DNA of 64,000 nucleotides from Malurus cyaneus samueli. Lineage: Eukaryota; Chordata; Aves; Passeriformes; Maluridae. The stretch covers positions 53,610,918-53,674,917 of the forward strand of contig CM019216.1 of the NCBI GenBank assembly GCA_009741485.1, written 5' to 3'. Below the pieces are notes generated by a model. The model saw nothing but the letters and a program-made list of their open reading frames with translations. It searched no databases and had not been told where the DNA came from. Position 1 is the first letter of the stretch. The number at the start of each line of letters is the position of its first letter. Shown here piece after piece: positions 1-13,293 of this stretch. Made by a program: the position numbers and the translations under genes.

Positions 1-59
1 CATGAAATTGTTCGGAGTAGTAAGAAGCTGGGAAGACGTGAAGCAGAACCTGGCAATAG

Positions 60-560
60 TGGGTAACTGAGAAAAAAGAAAATTATAGATGACATTCAGC
101 ATAAATGAATATTCAGGGATGCATGTGAGAACAAAACAGTTATGACTGCACATATGAAATATGTGATAAGAGCTGAGGGAGCAGGGAGATATCATTCAGG
201 AAGTTGATCTGGGGTTACATCAAGGACCTGAAAACAGTAGTAGTGAGTGCTCTGTGATGGTTAAATAAAACCAACATATGAAGTGTTTAACATCTTAGGG
301 AACAAAACAGAATGTTGTGCCACTGCATAGTTCTTTTTTGTACCTTCTCCATGAATTTTCTGTACAGTTCTGATCCTCTCATCTCAAACCTGGAAATGGT
401 TCAATAGAGAACAAGCATGACCCAAATTATGGTAAGATTTTTTTCCAGGAATAAAGATGCTAAACTAGAGAAGAGGTGTGCAAGGGTGGAGAGATTGGGG
501 TAGATAAGGACAGAACTCAGCTAATATGAGCACAGCATCAAAGAGGCATCAAAAGAAGAT
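60..560 (+). mobile_element. old CR1/L3-like LINE remnant, end of reverse-transcriptase ORF
   Basis: The segment about 315-440 resembles the stretch of CR1-clade ORF2 that normally reads like LHSSLVRPHLEYCVQFWSPHL, here with stops (readable as LHSSF...VQF.SSHL). The surrounding bases follow the same pattern loosely. It is heavily decayed, the ends are approximate, and the call rests on remembered family similarity. Confidence 0.4.
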
Positions 561-3500
561 CAACCAAGATTCAGAATAAATGTATACATGGGGTTCTCTA
601 AACAAGTGACTGACCTGAAGCACCAAGTCTTTATTGCAGGATATTGAGGGCCCAAAGTTTCAGGTTGACTGATAGAATAGTTGGAAGAGAATGTTATTGG
701 TTACTGCAAGAGGATGAACCCTCCTAACCCTCATATAAATCTGATTCAGGACAAGCCTGTCCTGGAAGTAGGGAAGGGGTAAGACAGTCTTATGAAAAAG
801 AATCATACAAGCTTGTCTTTGCCCTATTTTTGCCCCATTTTCTTATGGTGAGTGCTTGGAGTGTGGTTTCTGGGCTGGGTGGCTGATGCAGTATGCCTGA
901 TCTTATCTCTTGGAGAGAGGGCCAGATCCTAAGCCTGTTGCCTACCACTTGGCATCTGAGTGCAGTGTATGAACTTCTCATGCAAACCAAAAAACTGGTT
1001 AAAGGATTATACTAAATATTTTTATATTTATAATTGCTATTTTGAAGTGTCCTAACTGACTCTAAGTGTTCCTGACTCTTATAGAGGCACGTGTTCATTG
1101 AACACTCATTTAATGACAAATCAAACTGCATGGTCCTCATTCCAGTATTACGTAGACAGCAAACATATTAAATATATTACTTTTACAGCAAATACTAACT
1201 TTGTTAAAACGGCACTTTCTGCCCTGCCTTTGCTACACTGGTTTCCAAGGCTTTTTCCTGGAGACCGGATGATGAGTGTGCACAGTCTTTGTGTCATTTG
1301 CTTGCTTGAGAGAGAGAACAGGGAGGGCTAATAAAGGAGAGATCTTTTTTTCCCCAAGTATGTCCTGTCAATTTTCCTTTGATATCAAGGACCTGCTCTT
1401 CTGTCAACAGAAGCCAATTTTGCACTGTGTGGAGGAACAACATGAGCCCTCCAAAAACTGTTGTGGGAGGAGCTCAACAGCCCCTGGTACAGTTCATCTC
1501 ACCCCAAATGTTGCCAGGTATCCTGTTAAATGCAGTAAGGGCAATATAGGTGAAAACTGGCCTTGGGGTGAGGTTATAGTTCACAATTCACTTTCAAAAG
1601 TGGTAATTTTCAACAAGATACATTAAGGAGTTCTTGGAAGAATGGAGTTGAAGAGCTGTAGTGGAAGGAATACATAGAGGTCATTTAATCTGAACACTTT
1701 CTAAAAACAGTGTTAACCTGAACATCAACAGGTTGCTCGGGGTCTCTGTGAGTCAGTGACTGTTGAGTAGTTTCAGTGCTCAGCTGTGGGTTGGTCCCTG
1801 TGCAGTGATTCCTGTGTGGATTACTGTGTCTTGGCTGGGCTTGTGAAGAAGAAATGAATCTTGCAAGGTCAGGTTTTTTTCTTGTATCCATTCACATTAT
1901 CTATTTTTCACTGGGTTTGTGATGGTGGCAGTTTATGCAGGGTGTTGAGATAAAAGGACAATTAAGTTGCCAGCCTGGGCTGGGATGGTTAATGGCAAAT
2001 ATGTGCTGCAAGGAGAGCACTTCAGGCACTTGAGCCTGTGCTGAGAGGGAAGCAATTGGGTGAGAATGACCCCCAAGTGCACTCCAAAGCAAGGCTGAGG
2101 AAAATTAGCAGCTTTTCCTGTCCATGAGAGCTAGTCCTTGACCAGCTGCTGAGTGGCAGGGGGACACTGACTGTCTCGTGTGTGTTTTCTGGTTGCCCTG
2201 AGAGTCCCTTCCCCAATAGATAAAACCTCTGGGCCTTGCTGTCTCCCAAGAGCAATATGTGGGCTTCAGGTGAAACTTCTTACTGGGTTGGAAAACCCAC
2301 CTCTTGCTGCCTGTGGGTCATTTATTTTCAGCCTCCATTACTGTTAAGGAATTATGAAGGATTGTATTGGGAGTGAGGGTTGGCATATGTGGGGATTGGG
2401 AGGAGTGTTCAAAGACAATAGAGACTCGATTGTATCTTAAATTCTTCTTTTGACTGCTTTCTGCACTTATTGAACAGGATGAAGAAGCACAAATGAACTC
2501 AAGTACCCTGGCTGCTGAATGTCCCTTCCTTGTCCCCCAGCTCAGTTTCCCAGATGTGCTCCTGCAGTTTTTTGCTGGTGAGCTGTGTGGCCTGAGGCCT
2601 GAGGCCGAGGGCTGTGGCAGGACAGTGTCCCAGGAGCTGGGCAAGCTGGGCACAGGGGACAGCCAGCTGCCTGCTGCTCCCCAGCTGTGCTCTCTGCTGT
2701 GGGCCAAACAAGGGTTTAACATGTGCAGCTTTCTGCCACCTGCTCACAGAATGAAAAATTAATATGCTTATGCACTGACTAAATTATGCTGTACACTAAT
2801 TCCTGAAGAAAATGTTGATAAGAGTGCTTTGAGAAAGGCTTTTTAATATCCTTTCCAAGTGACTAAAGGAATTCCAATTAGACCTTACATGTCATTTTCA
2901 TTTCCCTTGTCATTGCTGTCTAATTCTGAAAAATGCTTCCATCTCTCCTGCTTTCATGTATCATCTGCTTTTCTTATTTGTCCACCCGTAATCCTGGTGG
3001 GTGACATGACAGCTATTTCCATGGCAAGAGCATTACAAATTCTAATAATATCTTTCACTGAAGTAGCACTTTTATCCCTGGTGGAGCTGTGCAAAATGAA
3101 GTTTTATATACATCATTTCACCACTTCATATGGTTTTCTAATCTCACATTGTGCAGCTCCTGGTTACCACATTTCATGTAACTTGCTGGAAAAAACCTCA
3201 CAACACTCCTTTTTGCCTTTGTGGTTTTGATCTAAAAAAAAAATCTCTTTGGCTTGGAAGTAGGATTTATTTAAGTTTTGGATTGGAAACAAAGTCATTC
3301 AACATTTAAAAATGTTAAGAAAATGTCCCTATGTGCTAAAATAAGCTTATTTTGGATTGTGTAACAAGAATTAAAACCCCATCCAACCCCTCTGAGTTTT
3401 AGCTAGACAGCTCTGCATTTCACCACTTCTATCCTGTGCATCTTTATGTTGAAAAGATGGAAAATATATTTTTGTGCTGAAGATCTTATATTAAGTAATT

Positions 3501-5799
3501 GTTTCATCTTCCGTTGCAACACAGATACTTTTTGCAAGGCTTCCCTAAGCCTCAGCAGTGTGCAGTAGCTGCTGGGATGCTGTGATGATGGGAGCACAAT
3601 GCCCAGGCGTTGGGACAGAGAGCATTTGTGTAGGCTCAATGTTACTGACTCAAACTGCACATTTTCCAAGGCATTAGGGTTAAGTTCTCTCAGGATGGAG
3701 GACAATGAAGAGATCTTCCTGGCCAAGTGTCATAGTTTCAGCTCTGCACAGATGCTGAGGGAAGGTTGCTGCACTAGCTGGAGCACTAGTTGTTTGGGTT
3801 TTTTGCAGTACCTGAGATTTCTTTGTCCTTGCTAACTTAAAATGTGTCTGTGAAATGAAGGAATAATGACAAAATGTACGATTACTTCTTTGGGTGTTGG
3901 CTTAGGGCCAAAATTGTATTTCCTAGAATTCTCTAAGAGTTCTGCTCAATGCCTGAATATGTGTTGTTTAAATTGGATAACTACTGCTGCAGCCTCCTCT
4001 CAAGAAGAGGGAGGACCTAGAGTTCATTTCTTGAAACTCTGCTACATTTGTTCTCATACAGTACTGGGCTTACCCTTGGCTGGTTTCTTATTTAATTGAT
4101 GTTGATCAGGAATAATTTCACAGAAGGCAAAAGGCTGACACTGCAAAATGGTGCTGAAGAGGACTAAGTAATGCACAAGGACTAAAAGTCTCCTTGTGCA
4201 TGACTTTATTAATGCGCTTGAGAACTAAGAATATAATTTGAGTCAGTAAAATATGCGGTGAGTCATTGCATCACAGTCCCATCAGCTTTCCAGGGGTGGC
4301 TGTGCAATTTGTGTTTTGCCCCTGGAGAAGCGGTGAGCTCAGTCATGTCCAAATCAGAAGTACTTATGTATTTAGTACATATTTGAGTTCATTTGTATTA
4401 ATCCAAGGTTAAGTATGGATTGCCCTTTTACTCTTTTACTCTGTGGCATTACATCACTTGAAAGAAAACTTTTACTTTTAGTTGTCCTATATTTTGCAAT
4501 GTGTAGCCCTGCATGTCCCATAAAGGGGCTATTTCACAAGCAGTAAGTACATGCTTTTTGTTAAGACATGCACAAAAGACATCAGTGAATGACGTTTCAA
4601 ATCACTAAAATGTAAAGTGAATATTCCATGAAATTCTGGGAGAAATCACAGCATGACCTGTCCACTGCTCTTGCTGGCTTTGGTGCTAGGCTCCAAAGGA
4701 AAACACAGGGGCAATGGATAAAAGGAAAAGGAATTGCATAATATAGGAGGGCATGGCACAATGTATTGTGGCACTAGACAGTGTCCTTGGTCATGCATAA
4801 GAACATTTTGGTGCAGGGGGTAAATGCTGCATTTTCATATTTATATTGTATTTGAAAGAAACCTGCAGAAGTAGTAGCTGTGTGAAAAAGAAAGCAAATT
4901 TGATTACATGTTCTACAGCAAGATAGCCTTTTTTTGATGCTTTTGTGTAGATGTTGAATGCCCCCAGAAGCAGAGAAGTGATCCCACAAAGCCCTTAATC
5001 AGTATACTGAAAATTACAGGTTTGAAGAACACCTAATTATGAGGTTAGAAATCAATTTTTCCGATATTCTATTTGAGACTCCTTATTTTGTGCTTAAAAT
5101 GATGTACAAGGTGAAAGTGCTATGAATCTAATTTCAAAGAACTTGTGGCTAATAATAAAATGTGTAATAGATAACATCCTTGATCTCAGGGATACAAAAA
5201 CTTCTGGAAAGTGATCATCAGAACTGTGATGTAAAACCCTGGAGCATTCTAGGATTCACCTAGATTTTGGGGAACTTTTTGTCTGCCCTTCATTGCTGCC
5301 CTGCTTGGTAAAACTGATTCTGCCATGCGGTGTGCACTGGGGGCAGCCCAAAAGAAAGCATCAAGCCCAGAACCTCTGGCTGCTTTTACACTGCTGCTTC
5401 CGTTTTCACTGCTATTGTAGAATTCTTTTTTTGAACTCTTTTTTTAAATTTGATATTTTTAATAGCAGTTGTATCTAGAATCAAATTGATTGAGTATCTC
5501 TGCTCTGGAAAGAGTCTTTAATTCTTCCTTATTCTTCCTCACTTTCCTCAGAGGAGGTACCATTTCTTGTCTACTGTAGCTGGCTGTGCCAAAACATCTC
5601 TCTGTTTCCAGCCTGGGATCCCTTCCCTGCTGTTCCAGGGCAAATCTCGCATTCCTAAGCAGCTCAGCCCAGTTGCCTGAACAGCAGCCATGCAGTGTTG
5701 TTTGAGTGCCTTGCAGCATCAGCAGATGTGACACAAAGCCTGTGCACAGCCCATTCTCTGCACAGGAGCAGGGTATGGTGAACTCAGGTATCTTAGGGG
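561..5799. other. intergenic, no gene recognised
   Basis: AT-rich intergenic DNA with a GC-richer patch at about 2490-2700 that has open frames on both strands but no similarity I recognise. A perfect inverted repeat is at 4171-4201. Old LINE sequence may extend from the left to about 800. Confidence 0.6.
4171..4201. repeat. perfect 11-bp inverted repeat with 9-nt loop
   Basis: The left arm ATGCACAAGGA (4171-4181) and right arm TCCTTGTGCAT (4191-4201) are exact reverse complements. It is a small hairpin with no neighbouring gene or terminal duplication. Confidence 0.8.
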
Positions 5800-5970
5800 A
5801 ATTGAGGAGAAATTGTGGGTGCCCCATCCCTGGAAGTGTTCAAGGCCAGGCTGGATGGGTCTCTGAGCAACCTGGGCTAGTGGGAAGTGTCCCTGTCCAT
5901 GGTGAGGGACTTGGAAATGCAAGATTTCTAAGGTCCTTCCAACTCAAATCACTCTATGATTCTACGATAT
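5800..5970 (+). mobile_element. CR1 retrotransposon 3' end
   Basis: It matches the familiar avian CR1 tail: CCCATCCCTGGAAGTGTTC, CAAGGCCAGGCTGGATGGG, then CCTTCCAACTCAAATC and the terminal short repeat TCTATGATTCTACGAT. 5'-truncated, as most CR1 copies are, and inserted in the + direction. Confidence 0.93.
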
Positions 5971-6389
5971 TTAGATGAGAGAATTGGTCCCACCCTCTCC
6001 TGGTGGTATCCATCCGTGCCAGTGTCAAAATGAGGACCACGGGAATGGAGGAACCTTGGCCTTCCAGCAGCATGCTTGCCTTGCAATTCCCATTGGCAAA
6101 GAGCCTTCACAGAGGAAGTGGAGGGGCAGAATGTTAGCATTAAAGTGTTTTAGTAAATAAGGACACTTTGGGACAAGAGGGACCTGTGCAGGCTATGCCA
6201 TGGTTAAAATGAGGTCAGTCTGTGCCTCTGAAAAGGCTGGAGGGAAATAAACAGATTGGAGTGAACGAGGAAATGAGGCTGCCTGTGGTCCCTCTTGGCC
6301 AGCTCTGCTCTGTGACAGAGCTAGAGAAAAACAAACCCATGCTTTTACAGCTTAGTGTTTAAAAATGAGGATGGGAGATGAGTATTCCT
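5971..6389. other. spacer between two LINE copies
   Basis: Nothing recognised. It separates a relatively well preserved CR1 tail from an older LINE body. Confidence 0.5.
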
Positions 6390-7600
6390 GGGCTCAAATG
6401 GCAACCCTAACAGAGCAGTCATCCCCGGGACATGGTGGGAGGAGTAGGACCAGTGGGATATGGTGTTGCCAGGCTACCAATCTTGCGGGAAAAGAAAGCA
6501 GGACATATTGGTGGAGGAGTGGCGTTGTATTTGGAGGATAATAAGTGGAATGGCATAAAAATGTTCTGAGGAAAAGAGGCACGCAGTGGAACCCCTGGCT
6601 AAAGGTGCCATGGTGGGATTGCACTGACAAGCCCCGGATTAAGGACAGGGATGATCATCATAACACGACCAGGCAATGTTAGGGAAAATGAGAGGGGCTA
6701 TGGTTGCAAAATAAATAGCAAAGGGGGCAGTGGGGCTGTCCCTCTGTAGACTGGATTGATTCCTTGTCAGGGCAAGGCGTGGAAGCAAAAATTTTTGACA
6801 TGCAGTGTTTCCTGCTGTGTAGAACAACCTGCAGGAGAAGATGCTGATCTCTGTTTGGGCCCAAGTGGTACAGAAGACCTACTTCAGGAGGTAGCTGTGA
6901 TTAGATTTCAGCTAAAGCAAGCCAAGTGAATTCAGAACATGAATATTCAATTTCAAGACAGGGCGCTCTGTGGAAATGAGGCAATTTGTCAGAAAAGAAA
7001 ATAAAACAACCTTGAAAACACTAGTCTAGGAAGTGAGAAAACGGAGGCTTCTAAAAATTACAGTATTAGAAGCTGAGGTAAAGTTTGCATTACAATTAGA
7101 AGGAAAACATAAATCCAGTAAAATCCCTTCAAAGCTTAATAAAGAAGGTGAGGCTATTATAAGGAGGGGATTGATATTAAAAAAATGTGGAAAATGCTCA
7201 AGAGAGTCCATAACTTATGACAAGTAAATAGTCAATAAGGGCGACTGAAAAAAAAAACCGCTAAACTTGAAGAGAGCCTTGCTAAGGATGCTTGAGCTGC
7301 TAGTGACAAGTTCTTCAAATACATAAGAACTGGGCAGTGGGACATGGGATCACTGGGACCACTCGCTGGCCAAAGGTGAAAGATAATCTCAGCACATCAC
7401 ACCCAAGAGCCTTGTAGTCTTTGTATATCTTTGCTGCTGAGGAGATTCCTACACCCAACAATTTTTTATTCTTTCACAGAAGGAAGGTCACAGGACCCAG
7501 ATCGGGTTTGACTAAGTAGGTAAGTTCCTAGTTCCTAGGACTAGATGGCATCCCGCCTGGAATTCTGAAGGGTCTCCAAGGTGAAGTTACTGCTCTTCTG
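6390..7600 (+). mobile_element. ancient CR1/L3-like LINE body (endonuclease to start of reverse transcriptase)
   Basis: The order of recognisable pieces follows CR1-clade ORF2. A GGAGTGG...GTATTTGG segment falls in the endonuclease part. Near 7262-7360 a broken frame reads like AKLEESLAKDA...SDKFFKYIRTG followed by GSLGPLA, close to the CR1 linker before the reverse transcriptase. Near 7540-7570 comes DGIPPGILKGL, the counterpart of the usual DGIHPRVLKEL. Many stops and indels show it is long dead. The boundary on the right is unclear and more of the same element may lie between 7.6 and 9.0 kb. Confidence 0.55.
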
Positions 7601-9463
7601 CCTGTGTGACACATTGTTACACATACCTGCTGTGGCAGCAGGCTGGCAGATCTCCCTTGGAATTCCTATCCATCCTGTGGGACTGGAGAGGATCAAGGGA
7701 TGTACACTGAGTCTGATTTTCCACCCTTGGCCAGTTAGTGTTGGAAAAAAGGTCACTGAAGATGTGGATGCATCAGAGAACATGGATGAAGGAGCTTGGA
7801 TCATTCGTGTTCAGAATGCCAACCAAGATGGACCATTGCTCTGACCCAACAGGTTTCTTGTGCTCTCAGACACAAGGTTTAAACCCTTGCAAATCTTTGC
7901 TAATGAATTCTATGACGCAGGGCACAGTGCAAAGTGAAGAGCTGCTGTGGGCTGCTGCTGTGGCATGGCAGTCCTTCTCCTCTTAAAGTCTACCTGCTCA
8001 TAATGCAGATAAATATTCTTCCTTTTTCCAATTTTGTCTGGACAGAAGAAAAACGAGATCTGATCCCTGAGAATTTATAGCTAGTTTCCCCAGACTGACA
8101 AATCAGCAATGTAATTTGCTTGCTGTGAAGGATTGGCAGAGATGTTCCAGCAAAAATAAACTTACAGAATCCTTCAGAGCAGCATGTGCTGTTAGTGGGG
8201 GTTTAAGTACCCAGGCATTTGTTGAAAACAAACATGACAGGACAAAGATGGTTCATCCAATTGTTAGTGTATTGGTAGGAGAGTTGTGATACCAGGTGAT
8301 AAAAGAAACTAGGAAGAAAAGGACTTAAAGATTTATTTCTTACTAGAAGGAAGACTTGAAAAGTTTATGCTAAAGAACAATTAATATGATGGTGATCATG
8401 ACACGACACAGTTTCTGGCCTTCTGGATGAGAAGAAGAGGTGACAGAACAGTCAGGGTCTTGGACAATGAGAAAACGACAAGTGTGATACTGATAAAAAT
8501 GAGGAAGCAGGTGAGTTATTTTTAACCTGTCACTTCAGTTCTCTGATAAATTTTGAAACAAATGATTACGTGATATTTTGTAGGCACCCTTGAGAAAACA
8601 AAATAAACAGTATCTATTATGAATTTGTCAAAAGCAAAGTGTTAAGGCAGAATGATTTTTTTTTTTTTTTCTAAAATAGCAATCTATTGGCAGGTAAGAA
8701 AGAAACAGCAGGAGCTGGCATTTGACACTCTTTCACATGTTCATAAAAGTAAAATACAGAAAAATGGTCAAAATGAAATTGTTGAGGTGTAGAACCAAAA
8801 TTTATATAGTACCTGTTTTCCCAGGTTTGTAGTCAAAGCGACAGGATGGATCAAGTGTGGATTTGGGTAGTATATATGGCGTTTTCCTCCTTTTAGGATC
8901 CCAAAGCATTTTGGTAACTTGAAGGAATTGCTGGGAAATAAAGTGAGACCGTTCAATAGGAGCAAGTTCAAGGTACTACCAGTAGGTAGTTAATGAAGGG
9001 AGCAGTCAATATTTGCCCTGAGGCAGGCTGCCAGCACGTGCACTGGTCGATGGAGCCACGAGAAGAGAGGTGAGTGCCAAGAGAGCAGCCTGCCACAAGA
9101 GGATCTGGGGCTTACAGAAAGGGACAGGAGGAGTGGGATCAGAAGGTTCAGGTGAAGAAGGCCAATGCTGCAGCTGCTGGGGGAAGGATGGTGAAAACCC
9201 AGGAATCAACCAGATACCTACTGCTGCTTCTGAATAGGCCAGGGCAGGAGCTTTGTGCCTCAGTTTGGGTGGTAAGATTGAAGAGAAATGAGGGCTGCCT
9301 GGAAGAATGAATGTGGAGAAACTGAGAATTGTTAGAGGGATAGCAGGCATCACCCACTGGGTGAAATAATGAGATTGGTTACTGTGAAGCAAGGGGTGCA
9401 AGGGAACAAGGGAGCAGTCTTTGAATACACAAAAGGCTCTTGTGAGGAGGTGGATGAAAATAA

Positions 9464-9499
9464 AATATTTCCATATTTCCAATATTTTCAATATTTCCA
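9464..9499. repeat. short tandem repeat, unit close to AATATTTCC
   Basis: About four imperfect 9-10-bp units (AATATTTCC, ATATTTCC, AATATTTTC, AATATTTCC) in a row. It is minisatellite-like and not associated with a recognised element. Confidence 0.7.
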
Positions 9500-12354
9500 G
9501 TCATGGCAGCTAGGACAAGGGGTAGTGGTTTTGGCTTTACTGGATGTGAAGCAGAGATGATTCAAGCAAGACATAGGAAAATCTTTCTAAAAACGAAGGG
9601 CTGGAGTAGATTCCAGAGTGGCAGTGTTGGTGATGCTTCATCACTGCAAGTGGTCAGGACAGGTTAGCCAAATCTGTCCTGGAAAAGATAGAGGTATAAG
9701 GTGATTCTGCTGCAGGACAAAATTATTCTGAGACTTCATTTTCTTCCTATCCTATGTTGTTCTGACTTCGTATTTTTAAATTAAAAACCTTTTCTGAGCT
9801 GCTTTCCCTTCCTCTGTGCTCTATTTTGTGTTCTCTTTGATGTGCTATGTTCTTTGAATAGAGCCTCCCATCCTTCTCTGCTCACCTTTTTTACACAATT
9901 CAAAATCTTAGAAATCGTTTGCATGACACTTTTATTCCTAGTCTGCAATAGCAACCCCATACTTGACACAATAATCACTGAGGGGCATGACTGCTTCAAT
10001 GAAAAGCTCAGCAAATTGTTGAGGAATTAGAAATACTTTTCAGTGTTTGTTTTCTGAGCACCCCTTGGCTTTTTTGGGGGGGATTCTACCCTTTAAATAC
10101 TTCATTAATCTCCTTTACATCTGTTGTATTCTGTTCTCCAAAGCCAGTAAATTTAATAGGAAGGCATTTCTTGTTCCCTGTACTTGCAGAGTCCTGTTCC
10201 CTCCTTAAGCATACTGCTTCCCTCAGTGATGCCTGGGCTGAGTAAAGGAGGAAACCTGTGTGATTTCTTAGTGAAATTGGAGAGAGCTTTACTTTGTTGG
10301 GAACTGGGACTCATTTAGGTGTTTGCTGTATGTCTGTCTGAACAGAAGGAGTTGAACAGATAAAAGGCTGCTGTGTGTGTTGTTTTGCTCCCATGGCAAA
10401 ATTTTTTATCTTTTTTTGACAAGCATGTGTGCAATCATTCTTTTCATCTCTCCTATTAGGAGAGGACAGAGCAGTGAGTCAGCATGTTTCTGTCTTCTGT
10501 TGGAAGTATTGAACTTTCCACAGGGCTTCATGTTATTGAGATAGTGTGGCATCTCAGTGATAGTGATAGCATCTCTTCCTGTCACCCATGATCTGGAAGT
10601 TTTGTGTGGAAAAATTGCTTCCAAATATGTTCAGCCATTTAGTTCTTCTTCCGGAAAAATCCCACCTTTTAATCTGTGAGGGAACCTGTATTGGAGCCAC
10701 ATGTCTTAAGCAGACTCTCAAAAAGCCATAGGAGGGTGTCTCACCACTCAGATGGGATGTTTCCAATTAAAGGATGAAATATGAGTTGCAGAGTGTGGAT
10801 GAGAAGATTTGAGGCATTGGTCAGCTCAGCAGCCTTGGGGATGGTCAGCTGCAGCTGCACCTCTGTGCTGAAGAAGGCTATAGAAGAAAAAACAAGCTTA
10901 CAGAAGGGCAGATGGAAAGATTACAGTGCTAAAATATTTACTTTTCCCTTCTGTCAGGGTTTTTCACTTGTGGAAGTGAATGGGATATCCCTGTGAGGTT
11001 TGGATTGTTTGCAAGAGGAACTGAGTGTTGAGCTTTCTGCAGCATCCAGCTAAGGGGAGGATGAGAAGACAGCCAGGCACAGAATAGCCAGAAACAATTT
11101 TCGAACTGTTGAAGGTCATGAAAAATCTTGTCTCTGTCCTGAATGTGAAATTCACCAGAAAGTTGCCTGCCCACCAGTAAATCCCTCCGGGGCCATCACT
11201 GCAGCCTTTGCCCCTGGGTTTGGAGTGGCTGGTCAGACTGGCCATTGTTGTCACCGTAAGGCAGCTTTTCCTGAGGGTGCACATGGGCTGGAAAAGGGTT
11301 TTGTTGTCTGCTCGGTCCATTTGCTGCTGCTCTGAAGGCAGGCCCACAAAAGATTGAGCAGAGTGGCTTTGACTGGAGAAAGGGCTCTGCTGCAGATGCA
11401 TGGGTGCATCTGATCAGTCTGCACGCTGCAGTGGTAATGCTCATCAGGGAGTGTGACCAGCTCGGCAGATGCTGCTGTTTCGGAGTGATCGGTAACCCTG
11501 ATGCCTTGCTTATTGCTGGGATCGACCAACAATTTCCATAATAAAGGAGGAATCAGTGCTTATCTGTTAAGATCACTCGGTAGAGCAAAGTGTGACAGAT
11601 AGATAATAGACCTTGATGGGTAGTGACTTTTAGTTTCCTTAATAAATGCAAATCAATCGTATTCTTTATCCAAAGGCAAACTAGACAGATGGCTACCAAA
11701 GGAAAGGACTGGTATCCTTGCACCTCAGAGTAGGCAGAAAACAGGTTGTAAAGAGAGCACAAGCACCCAGGTTTGTTCCTGGTGGGACCAGGGCACAGTG
11801 ATGGAGTGAGCATGCTGATTGCCAGCAAGATGGGAGCACAGAAGACAAATTGATGTGAACTCCTATGGAGAGAGGGTGATTTTTGATCACCTGTTTTCCA
11901 TGACTGCTCGTGTGACTGTTTCTGTGGGGAAGAGGGAAGTCAGAGGCAGAAGAAATTAAATTACAGCAGCTTGGGATAGCAAAGTAGCATTTGACATGAA
12001 TTCTGAGGCTGAGATCCTTATAGAGATCACAGCTGGCATCAAAATGTCTGAGCTTGGGGAAATGAAAATTATTTCTGTTGCTTAGTTCTTTGCAGCAGGG
12101 AGTTCAGTTCCTTACTTTCTAAAAATAGCAAAGATCTCCCCACCACTTTGAACAGCATCATTTCAGCATAAAATATTTCCCTCTACACAACCCTGTTTCT
12201 CAATGGAAGGGTCTTCTGTAGTTGCTCTTTTAGCTTTATCATACAAGAGACATGTCAAAGCATTTTCCCATTTAACATTCGTTATTAAATATGATTTAAA
12301 TTGACTTGAGAATTAGTTATGTCAGCTCTTTAGCATCAAAGTCTCCTGTTTCTC

Positions 12355-12377
12355 TTTTTTTTTTTTTTTTTTTTTTT
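12355..12377. repeat. 23-nt T homopolymer
   Basis: An uninterrupted T run. It may be a reverse-oriented poly(A) tail of an insertion, but no body or target duplication is recognisable beside it. Confidence 0.85.
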
Positions 12378-13270
12378 GACAGGGAAAATACCCCATGTCA
12401 TTCATGTGTTATAACAAGATGCTCATTCAATGATTTCAGACAAACAAGTGTCTCCATTCTGGGGTTTTGCTTTGATTAGCACCCGTTACAATGCTTCTGT
12501 GAGTGAATGCATTATATCCTCTTTTAGTCCTCAAGAATCTCATCCTGTTCAGACAGTGCTGTAGGAAAGAAATGGACCCCTTCTTTCAGTGTGTGCATTG
12601 AGCCATATAGCAGTGTTTTACAGCATGCCTTAGGACAAGCAAGAAGTCAGGGGACTTTGTGAATCGCATTTATAAAACCACTGGACTGGCACTTTGTGAT
12701 GCTCTCTTCTGGGTGACCTATTGCCGTTCCAGGCATAATCCTTCCTGCTAAGATGCCATCCTGTGTGATTTAACCATATCCACCCTAAAGGGAGCCAGGC
12801 ACTAGTGTTTGGATTTCAATATAAAGAGAGCAAGGGGTTGGTGCAGGATGTGGGGCTCAGCCCATTCCATAAGGCAGAGCAGCAAGGCACAGCAGGGGTC
12901 CAAGAGGGATAGGGAGAGGGATGTGTGCATGCATGCAGCTGCATATATAGGAAACAGGGAGAGACAGGGATTTTGGAGGACTGATGCATATTCAGAACTT
13001 GCTGTATGTTGTTGGCCTTGGAATGCACTGAAGGCTTCCCCTTCAGAAGGGATAGCACAGCCAAATATAAGAACAGGGTATACATTCTTTGAATATTTCA
13101 TCACATTCAGACACATGAATAGGTGAGGTGTGCTCAGGCCTTTGCAGCAACTTCTGCCAGCTTAATCCACAAGAAATGAAGTAGTGCTTGTATCACCTTG
13201 TTAGCAGCTTTTACCTTCTCCTGGTTAAGTTCCTGCATCTTACTTGTTTCAGTATTAAATATGGTGCTGC

Positions 13271-13293
13271 ATTTTCCAACCATGTTGGAAAAT
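13271..13293. repeat. perfect 10-bp inverted repeat, 3-nt spacer
   Basis: The arms are ATTTTCCAAC (13271-13280) and GTTGGAAAAT (13284-13293), around CAT. Each arm holds a TTTCC/GGAAA core like that of NFAT-type sites; whether it is bound is unknown. Confidence 0.8.

Noticed and set aside
2318..2762. Overlapping open frames on both strands
   Set aside because: A GC-rich patch lowers stop frequency on both strands; no similarity or gene structure is seen.
9006..9491. 161-codon open frame on the minus strand
   Set aside because: Pro/Ser-rich composition with no domain; part of it is the AATATTTCC tandem repeat.
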